64,000 nucleotides of DNA from Epiperipatus broadwayi (GCA_028023455.1 JAQFVV010006306.1:2075001-2139000); one strand, 5' to 3'. Shown: positions 1 through 10,221, counted from the stretch's first letter. A program made the numbers and translations. The notes: generated by a model not told the origin, from the letters alone.

Positions 1-236
1 TTTCGTTTTCTGCCCTTCTTAATAACAGCATCAGTTTTTTTGACCATAATAGATTATGTATATATGGTTTTAATTTGAATTATAATAATGTAAAAATATT
101 ATAAATTGAAAGAAATAACAATAAAAGGAAAATAAAGGATGCCATTTTAATATATAAATATAAGCAAGACTTAATAATCAGCCAGGCAGCAAATGTAAAA
201 ATCATGGAATTGTGGGAAGGTTAACCTTTGAAAGTG

Positions 237-275
237 TTGGTTGACAAAGACTACGATAGTCGAAAGTGCTCCTAA
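237..275 (+). ncRNA. Degenerate hammerhead-like motif
   Basis: A 5-bp hairpin GACTA/TAGTC with loop CGA is followed by GAAA and a minimal stem III (GTGC) ending in the triplet GCTC, where U16.1 and C17 would sit. The 5' core box reads TTGACAA instead of CTGANGA, so C3 and G8 are changed. Stem I can form only four pairs, TTGG with CTAA. It looks like a decayed HHR from a Penelope-like or related element and is probably inactive. Confidence 0.35.
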
Positions 276-384
276 GTGAATAAAAGTTTTTTTAAAGTTG
301 TACTTTATCTATATTTAGGTTACTGTATTTGAAGAAGTATAGACATTGAATAAGAATATCATTATATATATATATTAAAGGGAC

Positions 385-600
385 TTGAACTCAGAATTTC
401 AAGCTCTCTACAACTACCCAGTCCATCATGTACAACTGATACACATGATCACATAAATGTGAAAAAGATAAATGATCTCCAATATATGTATTTTGTGCTG
501 AACCAGCACTCAGCTATTGGTCCAGATCACCATTTCCCACACATATATATAATAGTGCTCAATTTATATTAATATATATATATATGCACTGCGCACAGAT
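385..600 (-). repeat. HHR family C element, single arm
   Basis: This matches one arm of the fold-back elements at 25296-25839 and 61171-61853. Like them it has a tRNA B-box-like end (GAACTCAGAATTTCAAG) and the stem II palindrome GTGCTGGTTCAGCAC. The hammerhead position is about 472-530 on the minus strand. Its 5' core box is scrambled (TAGCTGA for CTGATGA) and GAAA has become AAAA, so it should not cleave. The outer stem I pair is GTGATC/GATCAT, where the other copies have ATAATC/GATTAT. These are compensating changes that support a folded RNA in the ancestor. Confidence 0.6.
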
Positions 601-720
601 AATGAGCTATTCAATGTACGTAAAATTATCAAAGTTACCGCCAAGCGCTTTCGGGACAGTTTATAGTCTCATAATCATGGCGACTTGTATTATATTAATG
701 TAATTATAAGGGACTTATTA
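600..720 (-). repeat. Penelope-type terminal repeat remnant with HHR-like 3' half
   Basis: On the minus strand a hairpin ending GTC-CC is followed by GAAAGCGCTTGGCGG, which allows GAAA, a GC loop and stem I GCC/GGC plus AAGT/AACTT. The CUGANGA box is not canonical (ATTATGA, preceded by an extra ATG). Similar segments lie at 30835-30890, 31390-31440 and 60560-60645, two of them flanking a Penelope-like GIY-YIG relic. Assignment to a PLE terminal repeat is inference. Confidence 0.4.
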
Positions 721-974
721 AGTTTAGTATAGACAATATACATATATTTAAATATATATATGCGTGTGTGTCAGAGATAGTTTGTCATTGTTATCTAATC
801 CACTCTTCACAATAACAAATATGTCTGCATTGATAATGATTAAAATCCATTGGACCAATTAAAAACCCTAAATACCCATGACATACAAACAAATTTCTTT
901 GCAGTATGAGCTTAAATCGACGTAGATGAATTTATCAAATGGTATATCATTTAATAATTTATAAATATAAATAG

Positions 975-1122
975 AAGGATTTGAACTCAGGATTTTACTA
1001 CTCACCTTCCACTCCATCTTAACCAACAGATATACACGACCATACTCATGCATGTGTGTGGTCAAAGGTATCGGTTGGAGTGGAGGATGAATAGACTGAA
1101 AATCCTGAGTTCAAATCCCTCT
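975..1122. repeat. Short fold-back repeat with B-box-like ends
   Basis: Arms of about 22 bp (around AGGATTTGAACTCAGGATTT) are repeated in inverse at 1099-1120. The arms resemble the ends of HHR family C and carry a GTTCAAATCC motif like a tRNA B box. The interior holds no recognised HHR core and no coding sequence. Confidence 0.5.
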
Positions 1123-1697
1123 ACTACATATATATATATAACACTCAGTAAAAGCAAGTTACATACTGCCTTAGAATTACTTTATAAATAGTGTATATAT
1201 TGTATATTATTTTAAATGCTAAATCAAATTAATTTCTTCAGACGATTTATCTTAGGAGCAATATATCTTCTGTCACGTTCTTTTCGGTTAATGATTGTTT
1301 TATTTTTAAAAGCCCTCAATCATTCTTCCATCTTTAAAATAAATGTTCACATGTTTTGTAAAGATGTCTGTTTCTTTTATGATGTCAATAGTATTATTCA
1401 TGGAAAGCTCATTTACTTTTCATAGAATTTTTTTTTCCTGTAAGAACAAAATGGATGAAAAATCGGCTTAATGATAACTGAATTACCGACAAAGAAAATG
1501 CAACGAATAAAATATTTGCTAATCTACAAATGTTAACATCCAGATACTTTTTGAATTAGTCCATTGTTTACAATAATATGTATATATTTTTATCAGTTAA
1601 TTGACTTATAACAGTCTTAAATCATGCATGCACATATAATGTGAATAACATTATTTGGGAAGTATGTTTTACTTTTTCTAAAAAAAATAGATTTAGT

Positions 1698-1789
1698 CAA
1701 GCGTTGGTGGTCGAGTGGTCAGCACGGCTGCCTTACAAGCAGTTGTCCCAAGTTCGCTTCCCGGCCAATGCTTTGACACAGAAAAAAAA
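1698..1789 (+). mobile_element. tRNA-derived SINE with 9-bp target duplication
   Basis: A compact SINE with an A box (TGGTCGAGTGG) and a B box (AGTTCGCTTCC), ending in an A-rich tail. AGATTTAGT flanks it on both sides (1689-1697 and 1790-1798). The unoccupied site, an A tract followed by one AGATTTAGT, is at about 2408-2430 in the paralogous duplicate. Related copies lie near 15655, 16905, 23511, 30515 and 56935. Confidence 0.85.
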
Positions 1790-1876
1790 AGATTTAGTTG
1801 TTGCAACAAATTATTTAAAGTATTAAAATTTCCTTCCACTTCTTATTTGCATTGCTGAATTATATATAATATATCT

Positions 1877-2045
1877 TATACTCCACAATTTACACTTCAC
1901 AATGCCCTTTTAATATTTGATTTATTTTATCTCCTTTTGCCTACAATTTCAACTGTCCAGCAGTCATCATCAGAGCTCTTATAACTTCACATCTCCTTCT
2001 CTTCTAACCGAGAATGCATTGTGAAGTGTAAATTGTGGAGTGTAA
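1877..2045. mobile_element. Short inverted-repeat element
   Basis: Terminal inverted repeats of about 29 bp, with left end TTATACTCCACAATTTACAC. On the minus strand the interior contains CTGATGA followed by a weak hairpin and GAAA, the same arrangement as the repeats near 20700 and 41905. I could not form a convincing stem I, so this is not called an HHR. AACAAATTATTT lies on both sides at slightly greater distance and may mark the true boundaries. Confidence 0.55.
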
Positions 2046-2639
2046 GGTACATTATATTATTGTAACAAATTATTTGCATATTCTGCAATCAGACAATGAT
2101 AATAATTATATCAATCTTTAATTATCAAAAGAGTGTAATGAATTTATATGGAATACTCCATTATACACCTCCATATTTCACAATTTTGCACCATATGCAG
2201 CATTTTACGGAATTCATGGCCAATGATTTCCCTAGTCCGTCACATAGGGAATGACTATGTTAACATGCAGATATTTTTTGAATAGTCTATTGTTTAAAAA
2301 TAGCAAATAATATATAATTTTTACTAGTTAATTGAATCAAAACATTCTTATATCATCTACATATAATGTGAATGACATTATTTGCGAAGTGCGTTTTACT
2401 CTTTCTAAAAAAAAAAAAAAAAGATTTAGTTGTTGCGAAAAATTATTTGATTAATTCTGCAGTCAAATAATGGTAATCATTATATTAATCTTTAACTATC
2501 AGAAGAGAATAATGGATTCATATAAAATTATCCATCATCCACCTCCATACTTCAAAATTTTGGACCCTATGCAGTATCTTGTGGACTTCATAACCAATGA
2601 TGTTCCTAGTTTGATCTGTTCTCAGCATTGGAAAATGAC

Positions 2640-3310
2640 TTTATGAATAGGGATTTTCATTTTTCTTTCAATAACAAGCTTTCTATAGTATGGTTCTCAC
2701 TGTGTCCAAAATATGCCATTATCTATCCATTATCACCAAGTCTTTGGTTTGTCCTACACTGTCATAGACAGTAGGAGAAATTAGAACATTTTTATAGCAC
2801 CAAATCTCAAATGCAGTCTTTTTTTTCTGATTTTCTATGCAAATGTTTATGCTTTGGCAGTCTAAGTAAGACAAATGATTTTAATAAGTCAGTTTTTGAA
2901 ATGTTTCCATATTTTAGACAGTAATGCGTTGATATCACAAATCCTTTGACTGTAGAATCATTATTGATTATGATAGAATCAAGGTATTCAAATTTATCTA
3001 CCACTTCAAAAACAGGGACATTTGGTAAATATTTGCTTTCTTTTGATAGTGTTTCCATGATGTCTGTTAATTTCTCTTTATCAGCAATCAAGATCAAGGT
3101 ATCATCCGTATGTCTCTGATTATTATGTGGCTCTCCCCTTCTACTGCCATATCACCACACCAGCTTTTAAGGATATTGTGTATGCTAATCTGACTGCAGC
3201 TATTAAAACTTTAATATCCATTCTCTTATGTTTCTTTAAAGCATAAATCGGTTGCTCATCAAATATTTGCTGAATGAATGCATTTAAATTCTCATTAATT
3301 ATATTCAGTA
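2640..3310 (-). pseudogene. Decayed RTE-like LINE reverse transcriptase, C-terminal part
   Basis: The open stretch of 96 codons (2807-3097) begins just after a degraded catalytic box, read as HTDDTLILIAD with the first residues out of frame. It continues through EVVDKFEYLDSII, which matches the 'FKYLGSI' region downstream of the YADD box in RTE/BovB-type reverse transcriptases. Further along, AFEIWCYKNVLISPT resembles the 'AFE.WCYRR.L.I.W' segment typical of these proteins. Stops and frameshifts interrupt it and no 5' domains are readable. It is an old, inactive copy. Confidence 0.55.
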
Positions 3311-3930
3311 TTGTTTTATTATCATATTAGGGTTATTGTTTGCTACAATGAATAGGATTGCCTTAATGTTAGAATCAGATAAGGACTGACTAACCCCATT
3401 CTTTTAGCAATATTTTAGTTTTCTAAATCTTTTGACAAAGCTGGTGATTAATCTCATTTTCCATCTGGTCTATATATTTTATGATTTTAGCCATTAATCT
3501 TGGTTGTGTTTGTCACCAGATTTTTGTATTGATTTGTATGAATTCATGAGAAAGATATCTCTTATTGTATACTTTTGATGATTCATTGCTATATGCCTGT
3601 TATAATTCCTGACAAATCTTTATGTAGGGAAATTCTTATATTTCCAGCAAATAATTTTAATTTTATAATCCATTATTGTTTTAATCTTAATTTTTATATT
3701 TTCATTTGACCAAATTATTTTTGTTGATCTTCAGTCATATCAAGTACCTCAATGGACATTCAATGTTCATAATTTTGAGGTTTTATTTTGCTTGTACCAA
3801 TCTTAATTGCCCTTTTTAAATGGTTTTTGTTTAATATTAAGCTGCTTTAAGCATTGAAAAGCATTTTGGAAGTCTGACAGTTTTGGACTTTCTTTGGTTA
3901 TCAGAGCTATATTTTGTATGATTATATTTT
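3310..3930. other. Unassigned A+T-rich stretch
   Basis: No coding or repeat signature that I can support. It may be the eroded 5' continuation of the adjacent LINE relic. Confidence 0.4.
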
Positions 3931-4100
3931 TATAATGGACTATTTCCATCATCTAATATGAATATTGAATGTCTTTAAAAAATTTTAACTTTATTTAAAT
4001 ATTCCAAATTCATTCAACTGTTAATAATTGCACATGAAATAGGTTATTATATACATAACATTTCGAGAGATATTATTCTTCCCTCTTCTTATTTAAAAGT
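3930..4100 (-). repeat. SINE type B, 3' fragment
   Basis: This matches the tail of the SINE at 49055-49478 and 19655-19910: the GACTATTTCCATCATC block, the ATTTAAATATTCCAAAT block and the CATTTCGAGAGATATTATTC hairpin. The tRNA-like head is missing. Confidence 0.6.
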
Positions 4101-4182
4101 TCTTTTAATATTAAGGGTGTATGGCAGGGAAGTGGAATTGTGGGTAATATTTAATCTAAATGTTATTTTGTAGTTCTTTATA

Positions 4183-4757
4183 AAACAGGCAAAACTCACT
4201 ATACGTATTGCTACTAGATGGGGATTTTATGCACAAGCATTCTGGAATCCATTGATCACTCTAGCTTGCTGTGTGTGTAATAGGTATAGTGAGTTTTTCC
4301 TGTTTTAACAACAGTTATACACAAGGATAAGAGGCGGTGGTCATGTGATGTTTATTGGCTTATAGTGGTGGCTATGGTTATTAAAGAACAAAAGACACCA
4401 AAATGTATGGGTACTGAATTGAGTTCCTACCCATATGACTATATAAGCTAATGGGATTGGATTGAAAACATTAAGGTGTTTTCAGTTTAAGGCTCATAGT
4501 TTTGTAGTTAAGTGGAGATAAAAGGTGGCTGCTGGAGGATTGCATTAGATCCTAAGATCTAGGTTCAGTGCTCTCAGATTCAAGGCTCCTCACTGATGAA
4601 GGCCACAAGCCAGAAACTAGTCTGGGGATATTGGATGAGTAGCCACTAGATGGGGATTTTATGCACAAGCCTTCTGGCATCCATTGATTACTCTAGCTTG
4701 CTGTGTGTGGCATACATATAGTGAGTTTTGAGAGGTGGTGGTCATGTGATGTTTATT
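4183..4757 (+). mobile_element. HHR family A element (retrozyme/PLE-like, non-coding)
   Basis: A 575-bp insertion bracketed by the 11-bp direct repeat AGTTCTTTATA (4172-4182, 4758-4768). It begins with a short inverted piece (AAACAGGCAAAACTC). A partial copy of the arm follows (4211-4350, ending at the GTCATGTGATGTTTA motif), then a unique core of about 300 bp, then a second direct copy of the arm that carries the hammerhead. This partial arm, core, full arm layout resembles the tandem terminal repeats of Penelope-like elements. No open reading frame is present. Confidence 0.75.
4578..4636 (+). ncRNA. Type I hammerhead ribozyme, family A
   Basis: CTGATGA (4593-4599) and GAAA (4613-4616) are intact. 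Stem II is GGC/GCC with a CACAA loop; an A-A opposition replaces the usual G10.1-C11.1. Stem III is minimal, C-TA-G, giving the cleavage triplet GTC with the predicted cut after 4622. Stem I has inner pairs TCCTCA/TGGGGA and outer pairs ATTCAA/TTGGAT, separated by an internal loop GGC/TA. Another copy (8092-8150) changes stem II to AGC/GCT, a compensating change. The A-A pair may lower activity. Confidence 0.75.
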
Positions 4758-5400
4758 AGTTCTTTATACTTGAGAAGTCTACTTATAGCATTAAAACCAT
4801 TGCTAGTATTTAGATTTTTATTTTTTCTTGGCTAGTCTGTTTGTGTTTGTGTAATTTTGATTATTTATTGACTAGTTTAGCTTTATGCTTTTAATATTTC
4901 TGTATACATATATATATTTTCTCTTCAAGTTTTTTTAAAAACAACAGTCTATAGTTTTCAATTTTCAAAAATTTCATAAGCTTATGCTTTGTTTTCATAT
5001 CCAAATTTAATCGTACCATTTTCATTCTAACACTTTTTATTCAAACGTCAAAATTTTCTATGACAATTTTAAAACATTGCTCGACTTGTTCAGCAATATA
5101 AATTTTTTTTACTGTCTTGTCTAAATGAATTGTTGGTGGTATAAATGGGAACTTTTTGTGATTGATTTGCTTAATTAAGATGAATTATGCCACTTTGATA
5201 TGTCAATATTTGCAATGTTATTTATTCATTTCTTATTTCTAATTGATTCAACTCTATATGTGCATCCAGCATTATATGTGTCTTTTCCGCTGTTTACAAG
5301 TTTTCTTTTAATTTCCATTCAGTTAATGTTCTATGGAGCATTATACAATTCTTTTTTAAATTATTGCAATTTGTCTTCAACTAAAGCTAATCTATAATTC

Positions 5401-5548
5401 AAACAGTAGCGCCACTCAGTGGAAGCCAGAGTAATCAATGGATGCTAGAAGGTTTGTGCATAAAATCCCTATCTAGTGGTGCTACTGTATGGCGAGTTCT
5501 GCCTCTGCGTTAACAGCTTGTGTAAGCATAAATAATAGTCATCATGTG
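5401..5548. mobile_element. HHR family A element, short copy
   Basis: A 148-bp copy flanked by ATCTATAATTC (5390-5400, 5549-5559). It contains the arm segments around CAGTAGCGCCACTCAGTG and the ATCATGTG end motif, joined across a deletion. No hammerhead core remains. Confidence 0.75.
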
Positions 5549-5559
5549 ATCTATAATTC

Positions 5560-6295
5560 TAAATCGATAAACATTTTTATTTTGAATTTGTCTTAATAAA
5601 ACATTTCACCACTTCCCCACCCCCCAAATCTGCTATATCTGCTTTCTGAACTAAACCCAAATTTACCACAATACCTTCATATCATTAAAATCTTCCATTA
5701 CAATTTTAAATAACATCTGGTTTAATCAAAAGCTTATGGCAAAAATCTAAATTATTCATATTTGATGTCATAAGTTAAATAACTATTACTCTATCTGATA
5801 GACCATTAATCACTACAATATAATTTCCCTCTCTTTTAGATATAATAATTCCACTATAATTGTGCTTCCAATATTTGCATCTTAAAATAAGTCACGAATT
5901 CTCTTTTCAAATCAGTTGGGTTTTTTTTTATGTTTAAAATCTGTCAATGTTCTTTTAATTTACACACTTTTTTCACTTGGAAATACAATCGTAGATATCT
6001 AGATAAAAGTTCATTGGAGTCCATAATCACAGAATTTTTGCCATTCTGTGTTTTTGGTCAGTGATTGCAATCTTAATTGAAGACATTACAATTTTCTAGA
6101 AAATGAAGATCATCATTTACTTGTGGTTATCATTATAAAGAAAAAAAATCATCACACTTATTCGCTGATATCTTATTTACAAATTATCAGACAATACAGA
6201 AGAAAGACTCCAGGGTTTGTTGCTCTCATAAGTTAATTTGTCGTACTGGATGATACATGTTAGTGAGTGGTTATTTACTTATAAAATCCACAAAA
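5560..6295. other. No feature recognised
   Basis: A+T-rich sequence with no supported gene or repeat. Confidence 0.4.
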
Positions 6296-6314
6296 TTATA
6301 TACATAATTTAAAT

Positions 6315-6767
6315 CTTGTGGAAGGGAATGACTCCTATACATGTGTTATTGGAATGATATATTGAATTTACATGCGTTCACCCAAAAATAGGTGTTTTAA
6401 AAACATAAGTAAATTACTTATACTTAGTGCTTATTCTTATGTAAACCAAATTCTACTGATCAGGCTTAAATCAAGACTTGATCTTATTATGAACCTAATA
6501 TTCCAATTGACAAATTATTTATACAAATTTAGTTTATATATCACAGGAAAGATAAAGTTTCTCATTTTAAACTACCCATGACTTTGAATTATATTAGACT
6601 AAACATATGTAAATAAATGATAGGTATTTGTATATATAAAAATAAACTCTAAGCATAAGTGATATTGATGGGTGAGTGCATGTAAATTTAATATATCAAT
6701 CCGATAGCACATATGTAGAAGTTATTTCCTTCCACAAGATTTACATATGTATAAATCACTAAATCAT
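6315..6767. mobile_element. Fold-back element with 19-bp flanking direct repeat
   Basis: The two ends are inverted copies of each other (TCTTGTGGAAGGGA at left, TTCCTTCCACAAGA at right, and further inside TTTACATGCGTTCACCCA against TGGGTGAGTGCATGTAAA). TTATATACATAATTTAAAT occurs immediately outside both ends (6296-6314, 6768-6786). Arms are about 75 bp with a unique centre and no coding signal. Confidence 0.65.
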
Positions 6768-6883
6768 TTATATACATAATTTAAATATATGATCTCTTCA
6801 GCATCCCAAACTTTCATCATCATTCTTTTCTTTCCATTATAGTATGTCTCAATTACTTTGGACATTTATACTATTAGTTATTA

Positions 6884-7670
6884 TGTAAACATTAAAAGTA
6901 TAAAGCTAAACTAGTCAATAAGTAATCAAAATGACCCCAAATCCACAACTCAACCAGACTAGTCAAGAAAATAAACTCTAAAACACTACCAATGGTTTCA
7001 CTGCTACATGCAGACTTCTCAAATGTAAAGAACTACAAAATAATATATTTAAACTAAGCATTACCTACAATTCCAATTACATCCAATACATTCCTAATAT
7101 TTAAAGAACTTTTAAACAAGTTAATAGCTTCAAAATCATAAATTTTTAATAATAGATTCTTTAATTCTTTGAAAGAAATGAAATAAAAGGAAAATTTTAA
7201 TATTAAGGATGTATGGGATGAAAATGGAACTATGGGTAATTTTTAGTATAAGGACTAAAAGATAACAAACTTATACTAAATATTACCCACATTTCCACTT
7301 ACACCCCACACATAACAAACTTATACTAAATATTATCCACATTTCCACTTACACCCCACACATCCTTAATATTTAAAGAACTTTCCTTTTATTTCATTTC
7401 TTTCAAAGAACTAAAGAATCTTTATTATTAAAAAATTATGATTTTGAAGCAATTAACTTGTTTAAAAGCTCTTTTAATATCAAGGATGTATGGGATGTAA
7501 TTGGAATTGTGGGTAATGTTTAGTTTAAATATATTATTTTGTAGTTCTTTACACTTGAGAAGTCTGCTTGTAGCAGTGAAACCATTGGTAGTGTTTTAGA
7601 GTTTATTTTTTTGGCTAATCTGATTGGGTTGTGAATTTGGGGTAATTCTGATTATTAGTTATTATATAAA
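6884..7670. repeat. Large imperfect palindrome
   Basis: About 350 bp of sequence is repeated in inverse orientation around a centre near 7255-7315. For example, TTTAAAGAACTTTTAAACAAG near 7100 is mirrored near 7460, and the TTTGAAAGAAATGAAATAAAAG block near 7170 is mirrored near 7390. The centre contains a 50-bp tandem duplication (7263-7362). The arms are the same family that is interrupted at 4100-4915. Confidence 0.7.
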
Positions 7671-7987
7671 AAACAATATTGTCCAATTTCAAGTCATTTC
7701 TGTTTAACACTTAATATTTTCCTCTTTATTTAATCTTTATAATCCTTGTAACTGTAATAATAAATAAATAATCATACCTTCTAAATATCTGTGATTGTAA
7801 AGCAGAACTAACTACCCACCCACCACCGAGTTATGTAACATCAAATTATCATCACATGGTCACCATTTCTTATGCTAGCTCATAATTGTTATTAAAACAG
7901 GCAAAACTCTCCATATAGTAGTACCATTCAGTGCAAGCCAGAATAATCAATAGATACCAGAAGGCTTGTGCATAAAATCCTTATCTC

Positions 7988-8046
7988 ATCCAATATCCCC
8001 AGACTATTTTCTAGCTTGTGGCTTTCGCCAGTGAGGAGCCTTGGAT
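7988..8046 (-). ncRNA. Hammerhead ribozyme, family A, mutated
   Basis: Outer stem I ATCCAA/TTGGAT and stem II AGC/GCT are kept. The core box reads CTGGCGA (A6 changed), and GAAA is followed by A rather than C, weakening stem III. Probably inactive. Confidence 0.55.
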
Positions 8047-8091
8047 CTGAGAGCACTGCATCTAGATCTTATCTAGGTGCAGTGCTCTCAG

Positions 8092-8150
8092 ATCCAAGGC
8101 TTCTCACTGATGAAAGCCACAAGCTAGAAACTACTCTGGGGATATTGGAT
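8092..8150 (+). ncRNA. Hammerhead ribozyme, family A, nearly intact
   Basis: CTGATGA (8107-8113) and GAAA (8127-8130) are intact. Stem II is AGC/GCT (loop CACAA), stem I TTCTCA/TGGGGA plus ATCCAA/TTGGAT. The stem III closing pair is lost (C opposite C, triplet CTC). Predicted cut after 8136. Confidence 0.6.
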
Positions 8151-8592
8151 GAGTAGGCACTAGATAGGGATTTTATGCACAAGCCTTCTGGCATTCATTG
8201 ATTACTCTGGTTTGCAGTGAGTGACACTACTGTATGGAGAGTTTTGCCTGTTTTAATAATGTCAAATTATACAGCGAATTTTGTCTATTGTTTTATTTAT
8301 GTATCTCTTGATTATAACATATAACTTTTATAGGCTTTAAAACATTCAAGTAATAAAATATTTTTTACTACTGTCCATATATTTAAAAAATAATCTTAAA
8401 TTTATTTAACTCGCTCAAAATAGGAGATAATTAAATAATAGATGTTTTTAGTAACATTGATTTTTTATTTTTATTTTCACTGAATAGATGAATAACATAT
8501 ATATATATATAAACTCCCATTACAATTTTACCACTGAAATATAGTAAAATAGTGAACAGTTATATAGATTGTTTTCTAGAGATACTAATTTT

Positions 8593-8788
8593 TTACAGAT
8601 GGAAATTTTCCTGTACTTTAACAGCAATCATTTGAGCGATAGCGAGAGAAGATGTAGCTGCTGGTGAAGGAGCATTTCGAACATGGAGTAGCCGTTTTCC
8701 CAACTCTCCCTCCCCACTGTCAAAAACAAAATCATCCACTAATTTGCCATCGGTATCCAAAGCTTGAGCTCGTACACCTGAAGGTCCT
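8593..8788 (-). CDS. L2HGDH: L-2-hydroxyglutarate dehydrogenase, last coding exon
   Basis: L2HGDH is the mitochondrial FAD-dependent enzyme that oxidises L-2-hydroxyglutarate to 2-oxoglutarate. The minus strand reads a pyrimidine-rich tract and AG acceptor (8789-8790), then a 196-nt exon ending in TAA at 8593-8595. The exon begins with the last base of a split codon and translates to [17 protein letters not shown], then a [15 protein letters not shown] segment, then [20 protein letters not shown] and a 14-residue tail ending ENFHL. The [10 protein letters not shown] and [13 protein letters not shown] strings are diagnostic for the C-terminus of animal L2HGDH. The family ends at this point, so the stop is natural. 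Earlier exons were not found; they would be upstream on the minus strand, beyond repeat-filled introns. Nothing in the exon suggests a pseudogene. Confidence 0.93.
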
Positions 8789-8959
8789 CTGGAAAAAAAA
8801 ATAATTGCGATTAATAATTTAAAATGATTCTTTTATTTGTATTTTAAAAGGATTTGATGATTAAAATTTTAAACTAAGTTTAATAGACACATTACTGAAC
8901 AACATTTATTCATAATCTGGTAAAATAATTATGCAATTAAAAAACAAAGCATATACTTA

Positions 8960-9290
8960 ATTTAAAAAACAATGAGCTGTGCTAATTGCTCTAACAAACT
9001 TTATTGATAAATGCCAGAAAGAGAAAGCACTTTAAAATCTCTATCTAGAAACCACACCCTAAACTCAGACCAATGGTTTCATGCTTTGGCATTCCTCAGT
9101 GAGGCAGTAGGATAGTTTCAGACACTAGATCTAAAAACACCAACCCAAAGCCAGCATTTATCTAAAAGTTATTTATTGAGTGGAAAAATCTGAAATTTTC
9201 AGATGCCTATATGTCTTCAAACCCAGCTATCCAACTCAAATAGCTATATGGGACTTTGTTAAGAAATAATAAATAAAATAGTATAAAAAT
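8960..9290 (-). mobile_element. HHR family B element, one arm
   Basis: It shares with 36940-37345 the TTTATTGATAAATGCCAGAAAG end, the CTCTATCTAGAA block and the TGAAATTTTCAGATG interior block. Only one arm is present, with an intact hammerhead at 9056-9113. Boundaries are approximate. Confidence 0.6.
9056..9113 (-). ncRNA. Type I hammerhead ribozyme, family B, best-preserved copy
   Basis: CTGAGGA (9093-9099; N7 is G, which is allowed) and GAAA (9077-9080) are both intact. Stem II is a perfect ATGC/GCAT hairpin with loop CAAA. Stem III is CC/GG with a 3-base loop and gives the preferred triplet GTC. Stem I has inner CTCA/TGAG, an internal loop CTGC/TT and outer ATCCTA/TAGGGT. The predicted cut lies between 9068 and 9067 on the minus strand. 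All conserved core positions fit the family. Confidence 0.82.
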
Positions 9291-9299
9291 GTAAGTTAT

Positions 9300-9960
9300 C
9301 ACTCAATTTTAAGAGAATTAACCTTAACGCTAAAGAGGATTAAAGTTTAGTTGTTGTTGTTGTTTTTTTTTTTTTTCAAAATAATGATGTTACAAAAACG
9401 TAATTACAAAATATTTAATTATTTAAGTCATTAAGTTTATCAAAACATTAAATATCAACCCAATTATTTTCTTCATTTTTCTATCTCTTGCTTTAGTATT
9501 TCACATAAAAATTCTATTTTTACTTTCTTCTTACCTTCAACAGATATATTCAAATTATTTTTGACACATTCTATTATCTCAAATTATACACCCAATTCAA
9601 ATTCTCGTAAAATTTCTTCAATGAATACTTATTCTATTTTTTACATTCCTTTCAACTCTCTTCTTTCTATCCTTTTTTCTTATTTTCCCATAAAATTATA
9701 TTCTTTACAACTTCACTAAGATGTACGATAATTCCTAAGCTTTACTACTAATACTTGTTTAATCATTACGATTCTTATTTTTTCAACATGTTTGTTTATA
9801 ATCAACTAACCAACTTCTCAATACTTAAAAAATCTATTTTTTCTTAAATTGTCACCATTAAACTTTTTTAATCTTTACACTTATTATTTTAGACTCAGAA
9901 ATATATAATTTCATCTCAAATGTTCTAGAAGGTTTATCAGTCTTATTTAATGATAAATAA
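9300..9960. other. No feature recognised
   Basis: A+T-rich sequence with a T tract near 9363; no supported gene. Confidence 0.4.
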
Positions 9961-9978
9961 GATCATTATATCTGCTTA

Positions 9979-10221
9979 CACAAAGGCTAAACTCTCCACA
10001 CAGTAGCGCCACTCAGTGCAAGCCAGAGTAATCAATGGATGCAAGAAGATTTGTGCATAAAATTGACCCCTAGTGCCTACTCATCCAATATCCCCAGACT
10101 AGTTTCTAGCTTGTAGATTTTATGCACACACTTTCTTGCATCCATTGATTATTTTGGCTTGCACTGAGTGGCGCTACTGTATTCTGTGTAAACAGCTTAT
10201 ACACATATAAAGAATAGTAGT
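9979..10221. mobile_element. HHR family A element, short snap-back copy
   Basis: A 243-bp copy flanked by a 15-bp direct repeat with one mismatch (9964-9978, 10222-10236). Both ends carry the AGTGGCGCTACTGT motif or its complement. The hammerhead segment is cut off after GAAA's complement (TTTCTAGCTTGTAG), so no ribozyme remains. Confidence 0.75.

Larger units (their letters stand above)
1529..2640. repeat. Direct duplication, one copy split by two insertions
   Basis: The segment beginning TGTTAACATCCAGATA at 1529 recurs as TGTTAACATGCAGATA at 2258, and the match continues to about 2240 and 2640. The first copy is longer because it contains a SINE (1698-1789) and an inverted-repeat element (1877-2045). 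After subtracting both, the anchor-to-anchor distances agree (about 247 and 240 bp). The second copy therefore gives the empty site for both insertions. Confidence 0.75.
4100..4915. repeat. Repeat interrupted by an HHR element
   Basis: The flanks 4100-4182 and 4758-4915 join to give a sequence found uninterrupted at about 7465-7640 (TTGTAGTTCTTTACACTTGAG). The interruption is the family A element 4183-4757. Confidence 0.7.
7850..8261. mobile_element. HHR family A element, snap-back form
   Basis: A 412-bp element flanked by TCAAATTAT (7841-7849, 8262-8270). The two halves are inverted copies, each carrying a hammerhead-derived segment, on minus at 7988-8046 and on plus at 8092-8150. The outer parts are the AACAGGCAAAACTCTCC segment and its complement. 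No coding potential. Confidence 0.75.
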
